A stretch of DNA of 64,000 nt from Burkholderiales bacterium (GCA_016219375.1 JACRNC010000011.1:62001-126000); one strand, 5' to 3'; shown: positions 28,849-39,707, numbered from the stretch's first letter. Notes: generated by a model not told the origin, from the letters alone. Translations and numbers: made by a program.

Positions 28849-30201
28849 TCAGTACACCAGCATCTGCAGCGTGCGCGTCACCGGCAGGCTGATCGCGTCG
28901 GCATCGGTCAACGCCGTCTGCTTGCCGGTGAGCGGGTCGTGCAGCGTCGCCTGCTTGATGCCGGGCAGCTTCAGCGTCACCGGCTCATCGGCCCACGCCA
29001 TCCACAGCCGCCGGCCGTCCTCGCGCTGCCAGCCGATGCTCACCAGCCCCTTGGGCAGGCCGCCGTCCACCTGCGGTGTGCGGCCCGGGGCCAGCCGCGG
29101 CCCGCTGATCGACAGGAAGCGCTGCAGCGCGTGATAGACCGGCTTGGGCTCGCCGCTCTCGCGCAGCAGGCCGTAGCGGCGGTCGCGCACGCCGGCGCGC
29201 TCGTCCAGGTCGGCCAGGGTGAAGAGGAAGATCTTGTCGTAGTCGATGGCCGCCATCAGCGCCAGGCGGCGCAGCGTGTAGTCGGCCTGGCCGTCCTCGC
29301 CGATGATGGGCTGCTCTTCCTTGGGGCCGGCATAGCTGGACCAGCCCCACTCGGTCGCCCAGATCTGCTTGACGCCGGCCGCGCGCAGCCACTTGTGGAT
29401 GAAGGGCGCATGCTGCAGGAAGTCGCGTGAGCCGTCGTCCGCGCCCTCGGGCTCGGCCGTGTACGGGTGGTAGGCCACGATCAGGTCCAGGCCGTAGGCG
29501 CCGAGCTTGCCCATGTCCTCCAGCATCAGCCCGTTGCGGCCATACATCTGGCTGTAGTACGCCATGCCGGCCATCGCGACGGGCTTGCCCGGCTGCACCG
29601 CGCGCAGCGCCATCACGGCCGGCGCCAGCAGCTTGGCATAGCCCTGCGGGTCGGCCTTGGGCAGCCAGAAGCCGGGGATGTTGGGCTCGTTCCACACCTG
29701 CCACACGTCCACCTGTGGATAGCGCTTGGCCAGCTGCATCAGGCGCTGCGCATAAGCGTTGGGGTCGCGCGGCGGGAACTTGTCGAAGTGCTTGTCGCCG
29801 ATGGCCGTGGCCGGCGCGCTGCTCAGGAAGCGCGGCGTGCCCACCACCGTGGTGATGCTGTGCAGGCCTTCGTCGCGCACCAGGGCCATCATGCGGTCCA
29901 CATCCTTGAGCTCGAACTGCCCGGCCCGGGGCTCGATCATCATCCAGTGCAGACCCAGGCGCAGCCACTGCAGGCCGAGCTTCTTGAAGGCCGCCACCTG
30001 CTTGCGCGCCATCTCCTGCGGCACGTACTGCAGCTGCGCGTTCACGCCCAGGAAGTCGCGCCAGACCACGGCCCGCGCGGGCGTCAGGTCCAGCGTCTTG
30101 GGCCGGCCCCAGCTCAACGCGGGCAGCGGCGCCGGCAGCAGGCCGGCGGCCACCGCGGCCGCGCCGGCCTGCTGCAGATGGCGGCGTCGGGACGGGTTCA
30201 T
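28849..30201 (-). CDS. PslG-like glycoside hydrolase (GH39/clan GH-A type), exported
   Basis: A 450-residue protein with a twin-arginine-like leader (PSRRRHLQQAGAAAVAAG) and a TIM-barrel catalytic domain. Glu172 in VWNEPN is the likely acid/base and Glu284 in WATEWGW the likely nucleophile. HWMMIEPRAGQFELKDVDRM early in the barrel is typical of PslG-like enzymes that cut the polymer made by their own cluster. A short beta domain follows at the C-terminus. Four-base overlap with the upstream gene. Confidence 0.82.
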   Translation of the reverse strand: MNPSRRRHLQQAGAAAVAAGLLPAPLPALSWGRPKTLDLTPARAVVWRDFLGVNAQLQYVPQEMARKQVAAFKKLGLQWLRLGLHWMMIEPRAGQFELKDVDRMMALVRDEGLHSITTVVGTPRFLSSAPATAIGDKHFDKFPPRDPNAYAQRLMQLAKRYPQVDVWQVWNEPNIPGFWLPKADPQGYAKLLAPAVMALRAVQPGKPVAMAGMAYYSQMYGRNGLMLEDMGKLGAYGLDLIVAYHPYTAEPEGADDGSRDFLQHAPFIHKWLRAAGVKQIWATEWGWSSYAGPKEEQPIIGEDGQADYTLRRLALMAAIDYDKIFLFTLADLDERAGVRDRRYGLLRESGEPKPVYHALQRFLSISGPRLAPGRTPQVDGGLPKGLVSIGWQREDGRRLWMAWADEPVTLKLPGIKQATLHDPLTGKQTALTDADAISLPVTRTLQMLVY

Positions 30202-31466
30202 CGTGGCGTCTCCAACGGCCGCGCGGCCATCACACCGGCCGGCCGGCCGATGGCGGCGCGCGCGCACACGGCGTCGAAATGCGCGCGGAAGCGCCGCGCC
30301 GTCTGCGGCCAGCGCCGCTGCGCGGCCAGCTCGCCGGCGCGCTCGGCCCACTCGCGCAGCAGGCGCGGCTGCTCCAGCAGCAGCTCGATGCGCCGCGCCA
30401 GCGCCGGCACGTCGCCCTGCGGGAAGGCCGCGCCATTGCCGGTGGCGATCTCCTCGGCAAAGGCCCGCGCGTCGGACGTGATGGCGCCGCGCCCGCAGGC
30501 GATCGCCCAGGCCAGCGCGCCGCTGGTGCCGCGCATCTGGCCCAGCCAGGCCAGCTTGCGTGACTCGCGGTAGGGCAGCACCACGGCGTGATGCGCCTGC
30601 AGCAGCGCGGGCACGTCGGCCTCGTCCACGTCCAGCGCCCAGTCCACCAGCGTGGACAGGCCCAGGGCGTGCACGCGCTCGCGCAGCGTCTGCAGATAGC
30701 TGCCGCGGCTGCCGAAGGCGATGTCCGGTGCGGTGCCGCCGGCCAGCGTCAGGCGCAGCCGCGTCACCCAGCCCGGCTGGCGCTGCACCAGCACGGCCAG
30801 CGCATCGAGCAGGTCCTCGATGCCCTTGCCGGCATAGATGAAGCCGAAGTACACCAGCCGCAGCGGCCCCTGCGGCGGCAGCGCGGGCAGGCTGGCAGGC
30901 GCCACATCCAGCGTGCCGTGCGGGATCACGCTGATGAGCTCCGGCGCCAAGTGCAGGCGGCGCGCCAGCGCGTTGCCGCCGGTGCGGGTGAGCGTCACGC
31001 AGCCGTCCAGGCCCTGGGCCACGCGGCGCTCGTCGCGCAGGGCCCAGGCGTCGGTGGCCAATGCGGCGGCCTGGCGCAGTGCGCGCGGGGCCGCGCTGCG
31101 CTCCAGCGCCAGCCCCAGCGCATGCATGGGCCGCCACACCAGCCGTTCCGGGTCGTGCACCGTGGCCGACAGCGCCGGCACCGCCGCGCCCGCCGGCTGC
31201 GTGCGCCGCCAGGCCTGCAGCGCGCGCAGCGCCAGGTACTCGCGCTGGCGTCCGCCGCCCAGCTCGGCATGCACCACGTCCACGCCGCGCCAGTCCTGCG
31301 CCTGCACCCAGGCGCGAGCCTCGTGCAGCGAGGCAAAGGCCGGGCGCTCGCCCAGCGGTGCATCGACGGCCACGCCGCTGGCGGCCAGCGCCTCGCGCCA
31401 GTGGGCCGCGTAGTCGGCGATGCCGGTGCGCTCGGGCGGCAGCGGTGAGAGCAGGGCGACGCGCAT
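30198..31466 (-). CDS. Glycosyltransferase family 4 (GT-B)
   Basis: A 422-residue GT-B protein: MRVALLSPLPPERTGIADYA at the N-terminus (common to GTs in EPS clusters), DVVHAELGGGR, and in the donor domain LRLVYFGFIYAGKGIEDLLDAL and VVLPYRESRKLAWLGQMRGTSG. It likely adds one sugar of the repeat unit. The ATG is eleven bases after the stop of the chain-length protein gene. Confidence 0.88.
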   Translation of the reverse strand: MRVALLSPLPPERTGIADYAAHWREALAASGVAVDAPLGERPAFASLHEARAWVQAQDWRGVDVVHAELGGGRQREYLALRALQAWRRTQPAGAAVPALSATVHDPERLVWRPMHALGLALERSAAPRALRQAAALATDAWALRDERRVAQGLDGCVTLTRTGGNALARRLHLAPELISVIPHGTLDVAPASLPALPPQGPLRLVYFGFIYAGKGIEDLLDALAVLVQRQPGWVTRLRLTLAGGTAPDIAFGSRGSYLQTLRERVHALGLSTLVDWALDVDEADVPALLQAHHAVVLPYRESRKLAWLGQMRGTSGALAWAIACGRGAITSDARAFAEEIATGNGAAFPQGDVPALARRIELLLEQPRLLREWAERAGELAAQRRWPQTARRFRAHFDAVCARAAIGRPAGVMAARPLETPR

Positions 31467-31477
31467 CGCGGCCTCGC

Positions 31478-33463
31478 TCAAGCCTGGGCCGGGCGGCCCA
31501 GCCGCAGCAGCCCGGCCGGCACCTCGAAGTGCCGGCGGTTGACGATCACGCCGTCCACCTTGCCCACCGCGTTGCGCAGGATGGCCAGCGCGTTCTCCAC
31601 CATCGGCACCGTGTTGCTGCGCGCCTGCACCACCAGCAGCACCACGTCGGCGCGCGTCAGCCGCATCAGCGCCTGGCGGTCGTCGAGCAGCCCGCTGGCG
31701 TTGAGCAGCGCCACATGGCCCGGCGCGGCGCGGCCGCTGTCCGGATTGACCTGCACAGGCACGCCCTGCTCCTGCAGCAGGGCCTGCAGCCGGTCGATGA
31801 GGAAGCCGGCGCCCTCGCCACGGCGCGCGGCCGTCAGGCCGACGGTCAGGCCCTGCTCCAGCCGCGCCATCGGCAGCATGCCCACGATGTGCAGCACGCT
31901 GGCCTGGAAGGCGTTGTCCTCGTCGGCGGCCGAGCGCACGTCGCGCACCGTGCTCCACAGCGGCACGCCAAAGCGCGCCTGCATGCCGCCGCCGTCGTGC
32001 ACGCGCTGGTCCAGCAGCGAGCACAGGTAGACGGTCAGCAGCCCGACGAAGAAGCCCGCCGGCAGCGCCGCCAGCAGCAGCGCCAGGCTGGGCGGCGACA
32101 CGCGCGCCGGGTTGAAGGTGGCCGCCTCCACCACCGCCACGTTGCTGATGCGGCTGGCGTCCAGCGCCTGGTCGATGCGCGCCTTCTCCAGGCTGTCCAG
32201 GTAGAGGCCGCGGTTCTTCTCGGCCACGGCCAGGGCCTGCTGCAGCCGCGCGAGCTCCGGCTCCACGCCCAGGATGCGGCGGCGCTCGGCCTCCAGCTGG
32301 TCCAGCTCGGCGGCGTAGCTGGCAGCAAAGCGCTTGAGCTCCTCCAGCCGCACCGACTTCTCCAGCGCCCCGCGCTGCAGCGTGGTGGTCAGCTCGTTGG
32401 GCGCGAAGCGCCGCGAGCGCTGCACGTCGCGCTCCTCGGCCTGCAGCTGCGCCTCGGTGCGGCGGATGGTCTCGTCCAGCGCCACCACGGGCGGCGCTGT
32501 TTCCTTGTAGATGCGCAGCAGCTCGGCGCGCTGGCGGCGCAGGTCGCTGAGCTGGGCGTTGAGCGCCGTCCACGTCGGCCCGAAGCCGACCTCGCGCTCC
32601 ATCTCGATCTCCTTGGGCAGCGAGGCCGCCCGGCTCGTGCCCACGGCCACGCCGCGCTCCAGCGCCGCGCGCTCGGCGCCGATCTCGGCCTGGCGGCTGC
32701 GCAGCTCGTTCATGCGCGTGGACACCGCCTCCAGACGCTCCTGCGCGCTGATGCCGTTGATGGCCAGCAGCTGCTCGCGGATCGCGGCCTTGTAGGCATC
32801 GATCTCCTGCTGCGCCTGGTCGCTCTTGGCCGTGTAGAAGGCCACCAGGCTGTCGCGGCCCAGCACGCGGGCGCGCTCCTCCTGGTAGGCCTGCACCCAG
32901 GCGGCCATCACCTTCTGCGCGACCACCGGGTCGTCCCACGAGAAGCGCATCTCCATCACCGCCGAGCCGCTGGCATGCGTCACCTGGAAGCGCTCGGCCA
33001 GCTTCTCGGCCAGCCGGTCTTCGGGGCTGCGCAGCTCGGTCAGGCCGATGGCGGCCAGCCCCGTGCGCAGGCCGTCGATGGCGGCGGCCATGCCGCGCTT
33101 GAGCTCGTGCTTGATGCGCGCGAAGAAGCCCTGCGGCGGCCCCTGCTCGCCCACCTCCGCCAGGTAGCGCTGCACCACCTTCTGCACCACCGGGCGGCCG
33201 GTGAGCATCTTCTCTTCGTCGACGATGGGGTCGCGCTGCGTGGTCTGCGGCACCACGGTCGGGCGGTCGCCGGCCTCGATCGGCACGGCCAGGTTCTCGC
33301 GCCCGGGCTTGACCAGCAGCTTGGCCTCCGACGCATAGCGCGTGGGCAGCAAGAAGGCGCCGGCCACCGCCAGCACCGCGGTCAGGCCCAGGGCCCACAG
33401 GAACTCGCGCCGGTAGATGAAGAACAGGCGCAGCAGGTCGCGGAAGCTTCGGATCTCGATCAT
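31478..33463 (-). CDS. Wzz/Wzc-like chain-length protein with degenerate kinase domain
   Basis: A 661-residue polysaccharide co-polymerase. TM1 (about 22-40) and TM2 (about 458-482) flank a large periplasmic coiled-coil region; the Wzz motif is at the N-terminus. A cytoplasmic domain of about 170 residues resembles the BY-kinase fold (VGLTAARRGEGAGFLIDRLQ) but the P-loop reads GEGAG (549-553) where GEGKS/T is expected, the Walker B Asp is missing (HVALLNASG) and no Tyr-rich tail exists. So it can probably set chain length but not phosphorylate itself. Confidence 0.88.
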   Translation of the reverse strand: MIEIRSFRDLLRLFFIYRREFLWALGLTAVLAVAGAFLLPTRYASEAKLLVKPGRENLAVPIEAGDRPTVVPQTTQRDPIVDEEKMLTGRPVVQKVVQRYLAEVGEQGPPQGFFARIKHELKRGMAAAIDGLRTGLAAIGLTELRSPEDRLAEKLAERFQVTHASGSAVMEMRFSWDDPVVAQKVMAAWVQAYQEERARVLGRDSLVAFYTAKSDQAQQEIDAYKAAIREQLLAINGISAQERLEAVSTRMNELRSRQAEIGAERAALERGVAVGTSRAASLPKEIEMEREVGFGPTWTALNAQLSDLRRQRAELLRIYKETAPPVVALDETIRRTEAQLQAEERDVQRSRRFAPNELTTTLQRGALEKSVRLEELKRFAASYAAELDQLEAERRRILGVEPELARLQQALAVAEKNRGLYLDSLEKARIDQALDASRISNVAVVEAATFNPARVSPPSLALLLAALPAGFFVGLLTVYLCSLLDQRVHDGGGMQARFGVPLWSTVRDVRSAADEDNAFQASVLHIVGMLPMARLEQGLTVGLTAARRGEGAGFLIDRLQALLQEQGVPVQVNPDSGRAAPGHVALLNASGLLDDRQALMRLTRADVVLLVVQARSNTVPMVENALAILRNAVGKVDGVIVNRRHFEVPAGLLRLGRPAQA

Positions 33464-33469
33464 GGTGAG

Positions 33470-34276
33470 CTAGCGCACGTCCTTGCTCACGCTGACCCCG
33501 AAGGACCGCGCAAAGGGCAGGAGCTGGTTGAAGTACACCTCCACGCCGTCGCCGGCGCGGCCGGCCGCCGACTGCGGCACGAAGAGGATGTCGCCGCGCT
33601 GGAAGGCCAGCGTCGGCCGGCCTTCGGGCGTGGGCTGCAGGAAGCCGGCCAGGTCCATGAACCACACGCGGTAGCGCCCGGCCTCGTTCATGCGCAGCAG
33701 CGCCACGTTGCCCAGATCGGCCGAGGGCAGCACGCCGCCGGCGGCAAAGAGCGCCTGCTCCAGCGTGGCCACGGCATTGAGGTCCAGCGGGCCCGGCGTG
33801 CGCACCGCGCCGCCCACCACCACCCGGCTGCTCGGCGAGGCCACGATGTTCACCGTGACGCGCGGCTCCAGGTAGTAGGGCTCCAGCGCCTGCGTGATCG
33901 TGGCGGCCACCTCGTCGGGCGTCTTGCCGGCCGCTTCCACCCGGCCGACATAGCGGAAGGAGAAGCTGCCGTCCGGGCGCACCTGATAGAGCGACTGCTG
34001 GCTGTCGTCGACCAGGCTGCGGATGTCGAGCACCGCCACATTCTGCGCATCGCGCATCACGCGCAGCGTGTCGCCGGCCTGGATGCGCGTGGGCGCGCGG
34101 CCCATCTCGGCGGCGCGCTCGGGCGTCAGCCGCCAGGCGGCCACCGTGTCCGCTGGCGGCGGCACCAGCGTGCCCGGCGGCGTGCAGGCGGCCAGCAGCG
34201 CGGCCGCCGTACAGGCCAGCGCGCCGAGCGGCCGGCGCAGGGCGCCCGCCCGGAGGATCGCAAGAGCGCGGCTCAT
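33470..34276 (-). CDS. Outer-membrane polysaccharide export lipoprotein (Wza type)
   Basis: A 268-residue lipoprotein with lipobox LLAAC (Cys near residue 31), a poly-export domain (IQAGDTLRVMRDAQNVAVLDIRSLV) and a SLBB domain (VVVGGAVRTPGPLDLNAVATLEQALFAAGG). It forms the outer-membrane channel for the polymer. The gene lies six bases upstream of the chain-length gene; its ATG overlaps the GT2 stop. Confidence 0.93.
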   Translation of the reverse strand: MSRALAILRAGALRRPLGALACTAAALLAACTPPGTLVPPPADTVAAWRLTPERAAEMGRAPTRIQAGDTLRVMRDAQNVAVLDIRSLVDDSQQSLYQVRPDGSFSFRYVGRVEAAGKTPDEVAATITQALEPYYLEPRVTVNIVASPSSRVVVGGAVRTPGPLDLNAVATLEQALFAAGGVLPSADLGNVALLRMNEAGRYRVWFMDLAGFLQPTPEGRPTLAFQRGDILFVPQSAAGRAGDGVEVYFNQLLPFARSFGVSVSKDVR

Positions 34277-35190
34277 CGCCGCTCCCTGGCCAGCACGGCC
34301 TGCGAGCGCGCGCGCCACTGCTGGTACTGCACCGCCAGCTGGGCCCGCGACGGCCGGCGCAGCCACGGCACGCCGAACTTGATGAAGAAGCGCTTCATGC
34401 TGGCCAGGTGCGTCTGGCCCGACGACGACCAGATCCCTGCCTTGCTGTGCCGCTGATGGTCGTGGATCAGCTCCACCTCCGGCAGCGCCATCACCGTCCA
34501 GCCGTTCACCCACATGCGCGCGCAAAGATCCACCTCTTCGAAGTACAGGAAATAGTCCTCGTCCATGCGGCCGACCTCGTCGAAGGCCGAGCGGCGCACG
34601 ACAAAGCCCGTGCCCATCACCCAGTCGGCCTCGAACGGCCCCCCGGACCACTTGCCCAGCAGCAGGTGCGACTCCACCAGCCGCCGCCGCACGCCCGGCA
34701 GCGTGCCCAGCGGCGTGCGCCGGGCGACGATGTCCACCAGGGAATAGAAGCGCCGCGCCGAGTACTGCAGCGAGCCGTCCGGGTTGATCAGCTTCAGCCC
34801 CGCGATGCCCAGCCGCGGCCGGCACGCGAACAGCTCCTGGATCACCGGCACCTGGTTGCGCCGAAAGCGCGTGTCCGGGTTGAGCACCAGCACCAGATCG
34901 GTGGACAGCGCAGCCATCCCCAGGTTGATGCCAGCGCCGAAGCCGCCGTTGCGCGCCGACTGGATCACCCGCACCGGCTCCAGATCGGTGCGCAGCCGCG
35001 GCCCCGAGCCGTCCGGCGAGAGGTTGTCCACCACCACGATCTGCGCCGCCGGCGCGATGCCGTGCTCCAGCAGCGAGGCGACGCACTGCCGTGTCAGGTC
35101 GTAGGTGTTGTAGTTGACGATCACCACGCCGAGCGTGGGGGTCGCCCCCGGACGTGCCGGCGGGCCCCCGGCTGGCTGGAAGGTCGTCAT
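34273..35190 (-). CDS. Glycosyltransferase family 2 (rhamnosyltransferase-like, GT-A)
   Basis: A 305-residue GT-A enzyme: VVIVNYNTYDLTRQCVASLL, VVVDNLSPDGS, RNGGFGAGINLGM and LVLNPDTRF (the DxD-like site) followed by MDEDYFLYFEEVDLCARM. This is the WbbL/GT2 rhamnosyltransferase pattern. It is the first gene of the EPS operon; the 248 bases between it and tRNA-Tyr must hold its promoter, which I could not define. Confidence 0.92.
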   Translation of the reverse strand: MTTFQPAGGPPARPGATPTLGVVIVNYNTYDLTRQCVASLLEHGIAPAAQIVVVDNLSPDGSGPRLRTDLEPVRVIQSARNGGFGAGINLGMAALSTDLVLVLNPDTRFRRNQVPVIQELFACRPRLGIAGLKLINPDGSLQYSARRFYSLVDIVARRTPLGTLPGVRRRLVESHLLLGKWSGGPFEADWVMGTGFVVRRSAFDEVGRMDEDYFLYFEEVDLCARMWVNGWTVMALPEVELIHDHQRHSKAGIWSSSGQTHLASMKRFFIKFGVPWLRRPSRAQLAVQYQQWRARSQAVLARERR

Positions 35191-35394
35191 CGTTGGAGTC
35201 CCCGTGTGCTGGGCGGCTCGAACGCAAGTTCCAAGCCGTTCTTCCGCGTCGGTCTCCCTTGGCGGACGGCCGCAGGCTACGGGTTAGACCTGGGTTGTCG
35301 CCATCCCGCGTTTCAGCGCGCCCAACCGCATTGCGGAACGATTTCGCGTTCTGCGCCACAGCATGACGGCGCCCGCGAGCCCCCAAACCCCCAC

Positions 35395-35424
35395 TTGCCA
35401 CCCGCGTTCAGGCTCGGCTACACT
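35395..35424 (+). promoter_or_regulatory. Probable promoter of the tRNA-tuf transcript
   Basis: TTGCCA (35395-35400) and TACACT (35419-35424) are separated by 18 bases, a good sigma-70 match. The expected start, near 35431, is a few bases before tRNA-Tyr. Confidence 0.65.
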
Positions 35425-35438
35425 CGCAGGCTCGCCTC

Positions 35439-35524
35439 GGAGGGGTGCCCGAGTGGCTAAAGGGGGCAGACTGTAAATCTGTTGGCTTACGCCTACGCTG
35501 GTTCGAATCCAGCCTCCTCCACCA
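35439..35524 (+). tRNA. tRNA-Tyr (GTA)
   Basis: An 86-base class II tRNA with a long variable arm. Acceptor stem GGAGGGG pairs with CTCCTCC (35514-35520), the anticodon GTA is at 35473-35475, TTCGAATCC is the T-loop region, and CCA is encoded. First of the Tyr-Gly-Thr trio that normally precedes tufB. Confidence 0.97.
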
Positions 35525-35642
35525 TCAGGCGAGACGCTTCTTGCTCGGCAGCGCAGTCGCCGGCCCTCATGCACGTGCCTTATGTGGGCGGTCTGTGCGG
35601 GGTGTCGGCAGGGCCGGGCGGCAGCGCGGAATGTGCTCCCGG

Positions 35643-35716
35643 GCGGGAGTAGTTCAATGGTAGAACCTTAGCCTTCCAAGCTAATGACGCGGGTTCGATT
35701 CCCGTCTCCCGCTCCA
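35643..35716 (+). tRNA. tRNA-Gly (TCC)
   Basis: A 74-base tRNA: acceptor GCGGGAG pairs with CTCCCGC (35706-35712), anticodon loop CTTCCAA gives TCC, T-loop GGTTCGATTCC, CCA encoded. Confidence 0.97.
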
Positions 35717-35829
35717 AGAGTCGGGCGGGCGTGCCGGTCGCCCGTCATGCAAGGAAGGTCGAGAAGTCGGTCGTCGTCGGCACCGGCTTGCGCGTGGGCT
35801 GCAGCCCTGGCGCGCAAGCCCGTGTCGAT

Positions 35830-35904
<75 letters not shown>

Positions 35905-35957
35905 CCCTCACATCCAAGAACCGCTGGCAAGCACTGTCACCTCGCTAGGAGCGCAAC

Positions 35958-37255
<1,298 letters not shown>

Positions 37256-37420
37256 GCTGTCCGGGGTGGCCGGGCGTTGAGCGCCTGGCCATCCCTGCCC
37301 CGCGGGGCCTGCCTGCTCGCCGGTTTCTGCCGGTGGCCGGGCTGCCCTGCGGTCACCAGCCTTTTCGTTGCAGCCTGAGCCTTCAGTCCTCAGCTTGCGA
37401 CACTGCTCTTTGGAGTCACC

Positions 37421-37732
37421 ATGCAAAAGCAAAAGATCCGCATCCGCCTCAAGGCGTTCGACTACAAGCTGATCGACCAGTCCGCACTGGAGATCGTCGA
37501 TACCGCCAAGCGCACCGGCGCCATCGTCAAGGGCCCCGTGCCCCTGCCCACGCGCCTGCAGCGTTTCGACATCCTGCGCTCGCCGCACGTCAACAAGACG
37601 TCGCGCGACCAGTTCGAGATCCGCACCCATCAGCGCCTGATGGACATCGTCGATCCGACCGACAAGACCGTGGACGCGCTGATGAAGCTCGACCTGCCGG
37701 CCGGCGTGGACGTGGAAATCAAGCTGCAGTGA
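37421..37732 (+). CDS. rpsJ: 30S ribosomal protein S10
   Basis: A 103-residue S10 with the family motif [20 protein letters not shown] and ELRTH-like [12 protein letters not shown]10 also acts in antitermination as NusE. GGAG lies before the ATG. It follows tuf at 165 bases and ends at a hairpin, separate from the rest of the S10 genes. Confidence 0.98.
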   Translation: MQKQKIRIRLKAFDYKLIDQSALEIVDTAKRTGAIVKGPVPLPTRLQRFDILRSPHVNKTSRDQFEIRTHQRLMDIVDPTDKTVDALMKLDLPAGVDVEIKLQ

Positions 37733-37780
37733 GCGTGTGCAGCGGCCGGTTCAGCCTGCCGCTGTCCGTTGCCAGTGCTC

Positions 37781-37817
37781 GACAACGGGGCCCCGCGTGG
37801 GCCCCGTTGTCCTTTGT
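37781..37817 (+). terminator. Hairpin terminator after rpsJ
   Basis: GACAACGGGGCCC (37781-37793) pairs with 37799-37811 (13 bp, 5-base loop), followed by CTTTGT. Stem is strong, T-run weak. Confidence 0.65.
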
Positions 37818-37887
37818 GCGCTGCGCTGAGTCCGGCGCGCGCGCCGCCGCTTCACAGGCTCACCCCAGCGCTGCGCGGCGCGTCGGC

Positions 37888-37916
37888 TTGCTAGGTGGTT
37901 TGCTCGGCGCTATACT
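37888..37916 (+). promoter_or_regulatory. Sigma-70 promoter of the rplC-rpsQ operon
   Basis: TTGCTA (37888-37893), 17 bases, TATACT (37911-37916). One of the best promoter matches in the window; start expected near 37923. Confidence 0.75.
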
Positions 37917-38104
37917 GGCGGGCTTTTCCGCCTTTTGGCGGCGCTTACCAATGGTGCGGCGCCATAGCTTTTGGGTGGGAGTTGTCGGACGGCTTTCGGG
38001 CCTGCTTTGCAGGTCACGCGGGCTGCCGGCTCTTAGTCAGCCCGGCCAATCGATGTCGGGTGTGTGAAACAAAGGCCTCGTCTTTTCGGGGCTGGAGAAA
38101 AACC

Positions 38105-38776
38105 ATGAGTCTTGGCAATCGCCTCGGGTTGCTGGGTCGCAAGGTGGGCATGATGCGCATCTACACGGACGACGGCGACGCCGTTCCCGTGACGGTGCTC
38201 GACGTGTCCAACAACCGCGTCACCCAGGTCAAGACCGTCGAAACCGACGGCTACACCGCCCTGCAGATCGCTTTCGGCCAGCGCAAGGCCTCGCGTGTGA
38301 CCAAGCCGGAAGCCGGCCACCTCGCGAAGGCTGGCGTCGAGGCTGGTGAGCTCCTCAAGGAGTTCGCCGTCGATCCGCAGGTCGCCGCTGAATACAAGCC
38401 GGGCAGCGTGCTGCCGGTGACGCTGTTCCAGGCTGGTCAGATGGTCGACGTGCAGGGCACGTCCATCGGCAAGGGCTTTGCAGGCACCATCAAGCGCCAC
38501 AACTTCGGCTCGCAGCGCGCCTCCCACGGTAACTCGCGTTCGCACAACGTCCCGGGCTCCATCTCGATGGCTCAGGATCCGGGTCGCGTGTTCCCGGGCA
38601 AGCGCATGTCCGGCCACATGGGTGACGAGACTGTCACCACCCAGAACCTGGACGTCGTCCGTGTGGACGAGGCCCGCCAGCTGCTGCTGGTCAAGGGTGC
38701 CGTGCCGGGCGCCAAGGGCGGCTTCGTCACCGTGCGTCCCGCCGTCAAGGTCAAGGCCAAGAAAGGAGCCCAATGA
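38105..38776 (+). CDS. rplC: 50S ribosomal protein L3
   Basis: A 223-residue L3. Motifs [34 protein letters not shown] and [17 protein letters not shown] are normal. ATG at 38105 follows GGAG. First gene of the transcript that starts near 37923. Confidence 0.97.
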   Translation: MSLGNRLGLLGRKVGMMRIYTDDGDAVPVTVLDVSNNRVTQVKTVETDGYTALQIAFGQRKASRVTKPEAGHLAKAGVEAGELLKEFAVDPQVAAEYKPGSVLPVTLFQAGQMVDVQGTSIGKGFAGTIKRHNFGSQRASHGNSRSHNVPGSISMAQDPGRVFPGKRMSGHMGDETVTTQNLDVVRVDEARQLLLVKGAVPGAKGGFVTVRPAVKVKAKKGAQ

Positions 38777-39396
38777 TGCAGCTCGAGCTCCTGAACGAAC
38801 AGGGCCAGGCCTCTTCCAAGGTCGACGCGCCTGACACCGTCTTCGCGCGCGACTACAACGAAGCGCTGATCCATCAGATCGTCGTCGCCTACCAGGCCAA
38901 TGCCCGCCAGGGCACTCGGGCCCAGAAGGACCGGCAGATGGTCAAGCACTCCACGAAGAAGCCGTGGAAGCAAAAGGGCACCGGCCGCGCCCGCGCGGGT
39001 ATGACGTCCTCGCCGCTGTGGCGTGGGGGTGGTCGCACGTTCCCGAACAGCCCTGACGAGAACTTCAGTCACAAGGTCAACAAGAAGATGTACCGCGCCG
39101 GCATGGCCGCCATCTTCTCGCAGCTGGCTCGCGAAGGCCGTCTGGCCGTGGTCGATTCCATCAAGGTCGACCAGCCCAAGACCAAGCTGCTGGCTGCCAA
39201 GCTCAAGGCCATGAATCTGGATCACGTGATGGTGATCGCGGACGAGGTCGATGAAAACCTGTTCCTCGCCTCGCGCAACCTGGCCAACGTGCTAGTTGTC
39301 GAGCCGCGGTACGCCGATCCCCTGTCGCTGGTCTTCTACAAGAAGGTCCTGGTCACCAAGGGTGCGATCGACAAGCTCAAGGAGATGTTCGCATGA
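38773..39396 (+). CDS. rplD: 50S ribosomal protein L4
   Basis: A 207-residue L4: [21 protein letters not shown] and [14 protein letters not shown] are typical. In gamma-proteobacteria L4 represses the S10 operon through its leader. ATG at 38773 overlaps the rplC stop; the next ATG at 38776 is an alternative. Confidence 0.97.
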   Translation: MMQLELLNEQGQASSKVDAPDTVFARDYNEALIHQIVVAYQANARQGTRAQKDRQMVKHSTKKPWKQKGTGRARAGMTSSPLWRGGGRTFPNSPDENFSHKVNKKMYRAGMAAIFSQLAREGRLAVVDSIKVDQPKTKLLAAKLKAMNLDHVMVIADEVDENLFLASRNLANVLVVEPRYADPLSLVFYKKVLVTKGAIDKLKEMFA

Positions 39397-39707
39397 GCAC
39401 TCTCAAGTTCGATGAAGGCCGCCTGATGCAGGTCCTCGTCGCGCCCATCGTGTCCGAGAAGGCCACGGCGGTCGCCGAGCGTGACAACCAGGTTGTGTTC
39501 AAGGTGCTGCGCGACGCCACCAAGCCCGAGATCAAGGCCGCGGTGGAGCTGCTGTTCAAGGTCGAGGTGGCCTCCGTGCAGGTCCTCAACCAGCAGGGCA
39601 AGACCAAGCGCTTTGGGCGCAGCGTCGGCCGTCGTGACCACGTCAAGAAGGCCTATGTGTCGCTCAAGCCGGGTCAGGAACTGAACTTCTCCGGGGAGGC
39701 TGCGTAA
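39393..39707 (+). CDS. rplW: 50S ribosomal protein L23
   Basis: A 104-residue L23 ([35 protein letters not shown]). It lines the peptide exit tunnel and binds trigger factor and SRP. ATG overlaps the rplD stop by four bases. Confidence 0.97.
   Translation: MSTLKFDEGRLMQVLVAPIVSEKATAVAERDNQVVFKVLRDATKPEIKAAVELLFKVEVASVQVLNQQGKTKRFGRSVGRRDHVKKAYVSLKPGQELNFSGEAA

Larger units (their letters stand above)
37733..38104. other. 372-bp spacer between rpsJ and rplC: terminator, promoter and leader
   Basis: No gene is visible. It holds a terminator-like hairpin (37781-37817), a strong promoter (37888-37916) and an approximately 180-base 5' leader with several GC-rich stem candidates before rplC, with GGAG at 38092-38095. 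A leader of this length could host L4- or other r-protein-mediated autoregulation, but I see no proven structure. Confidence 0.7.

Noticed and set aside
31061-34456. A frame of over 1,100 codons on the plus strand across the EPS export genes
   Set aside because: Antisense shadow of the GT4, chain-length and Wza genes; His/Arg-rich composition with no motif.
37267-37291. Terminator after tuf
   Set aside because: The hairpin TGGCCGGGCG with 37282-37291 forms, but there is no T-run, and rpsJ is close downstream.
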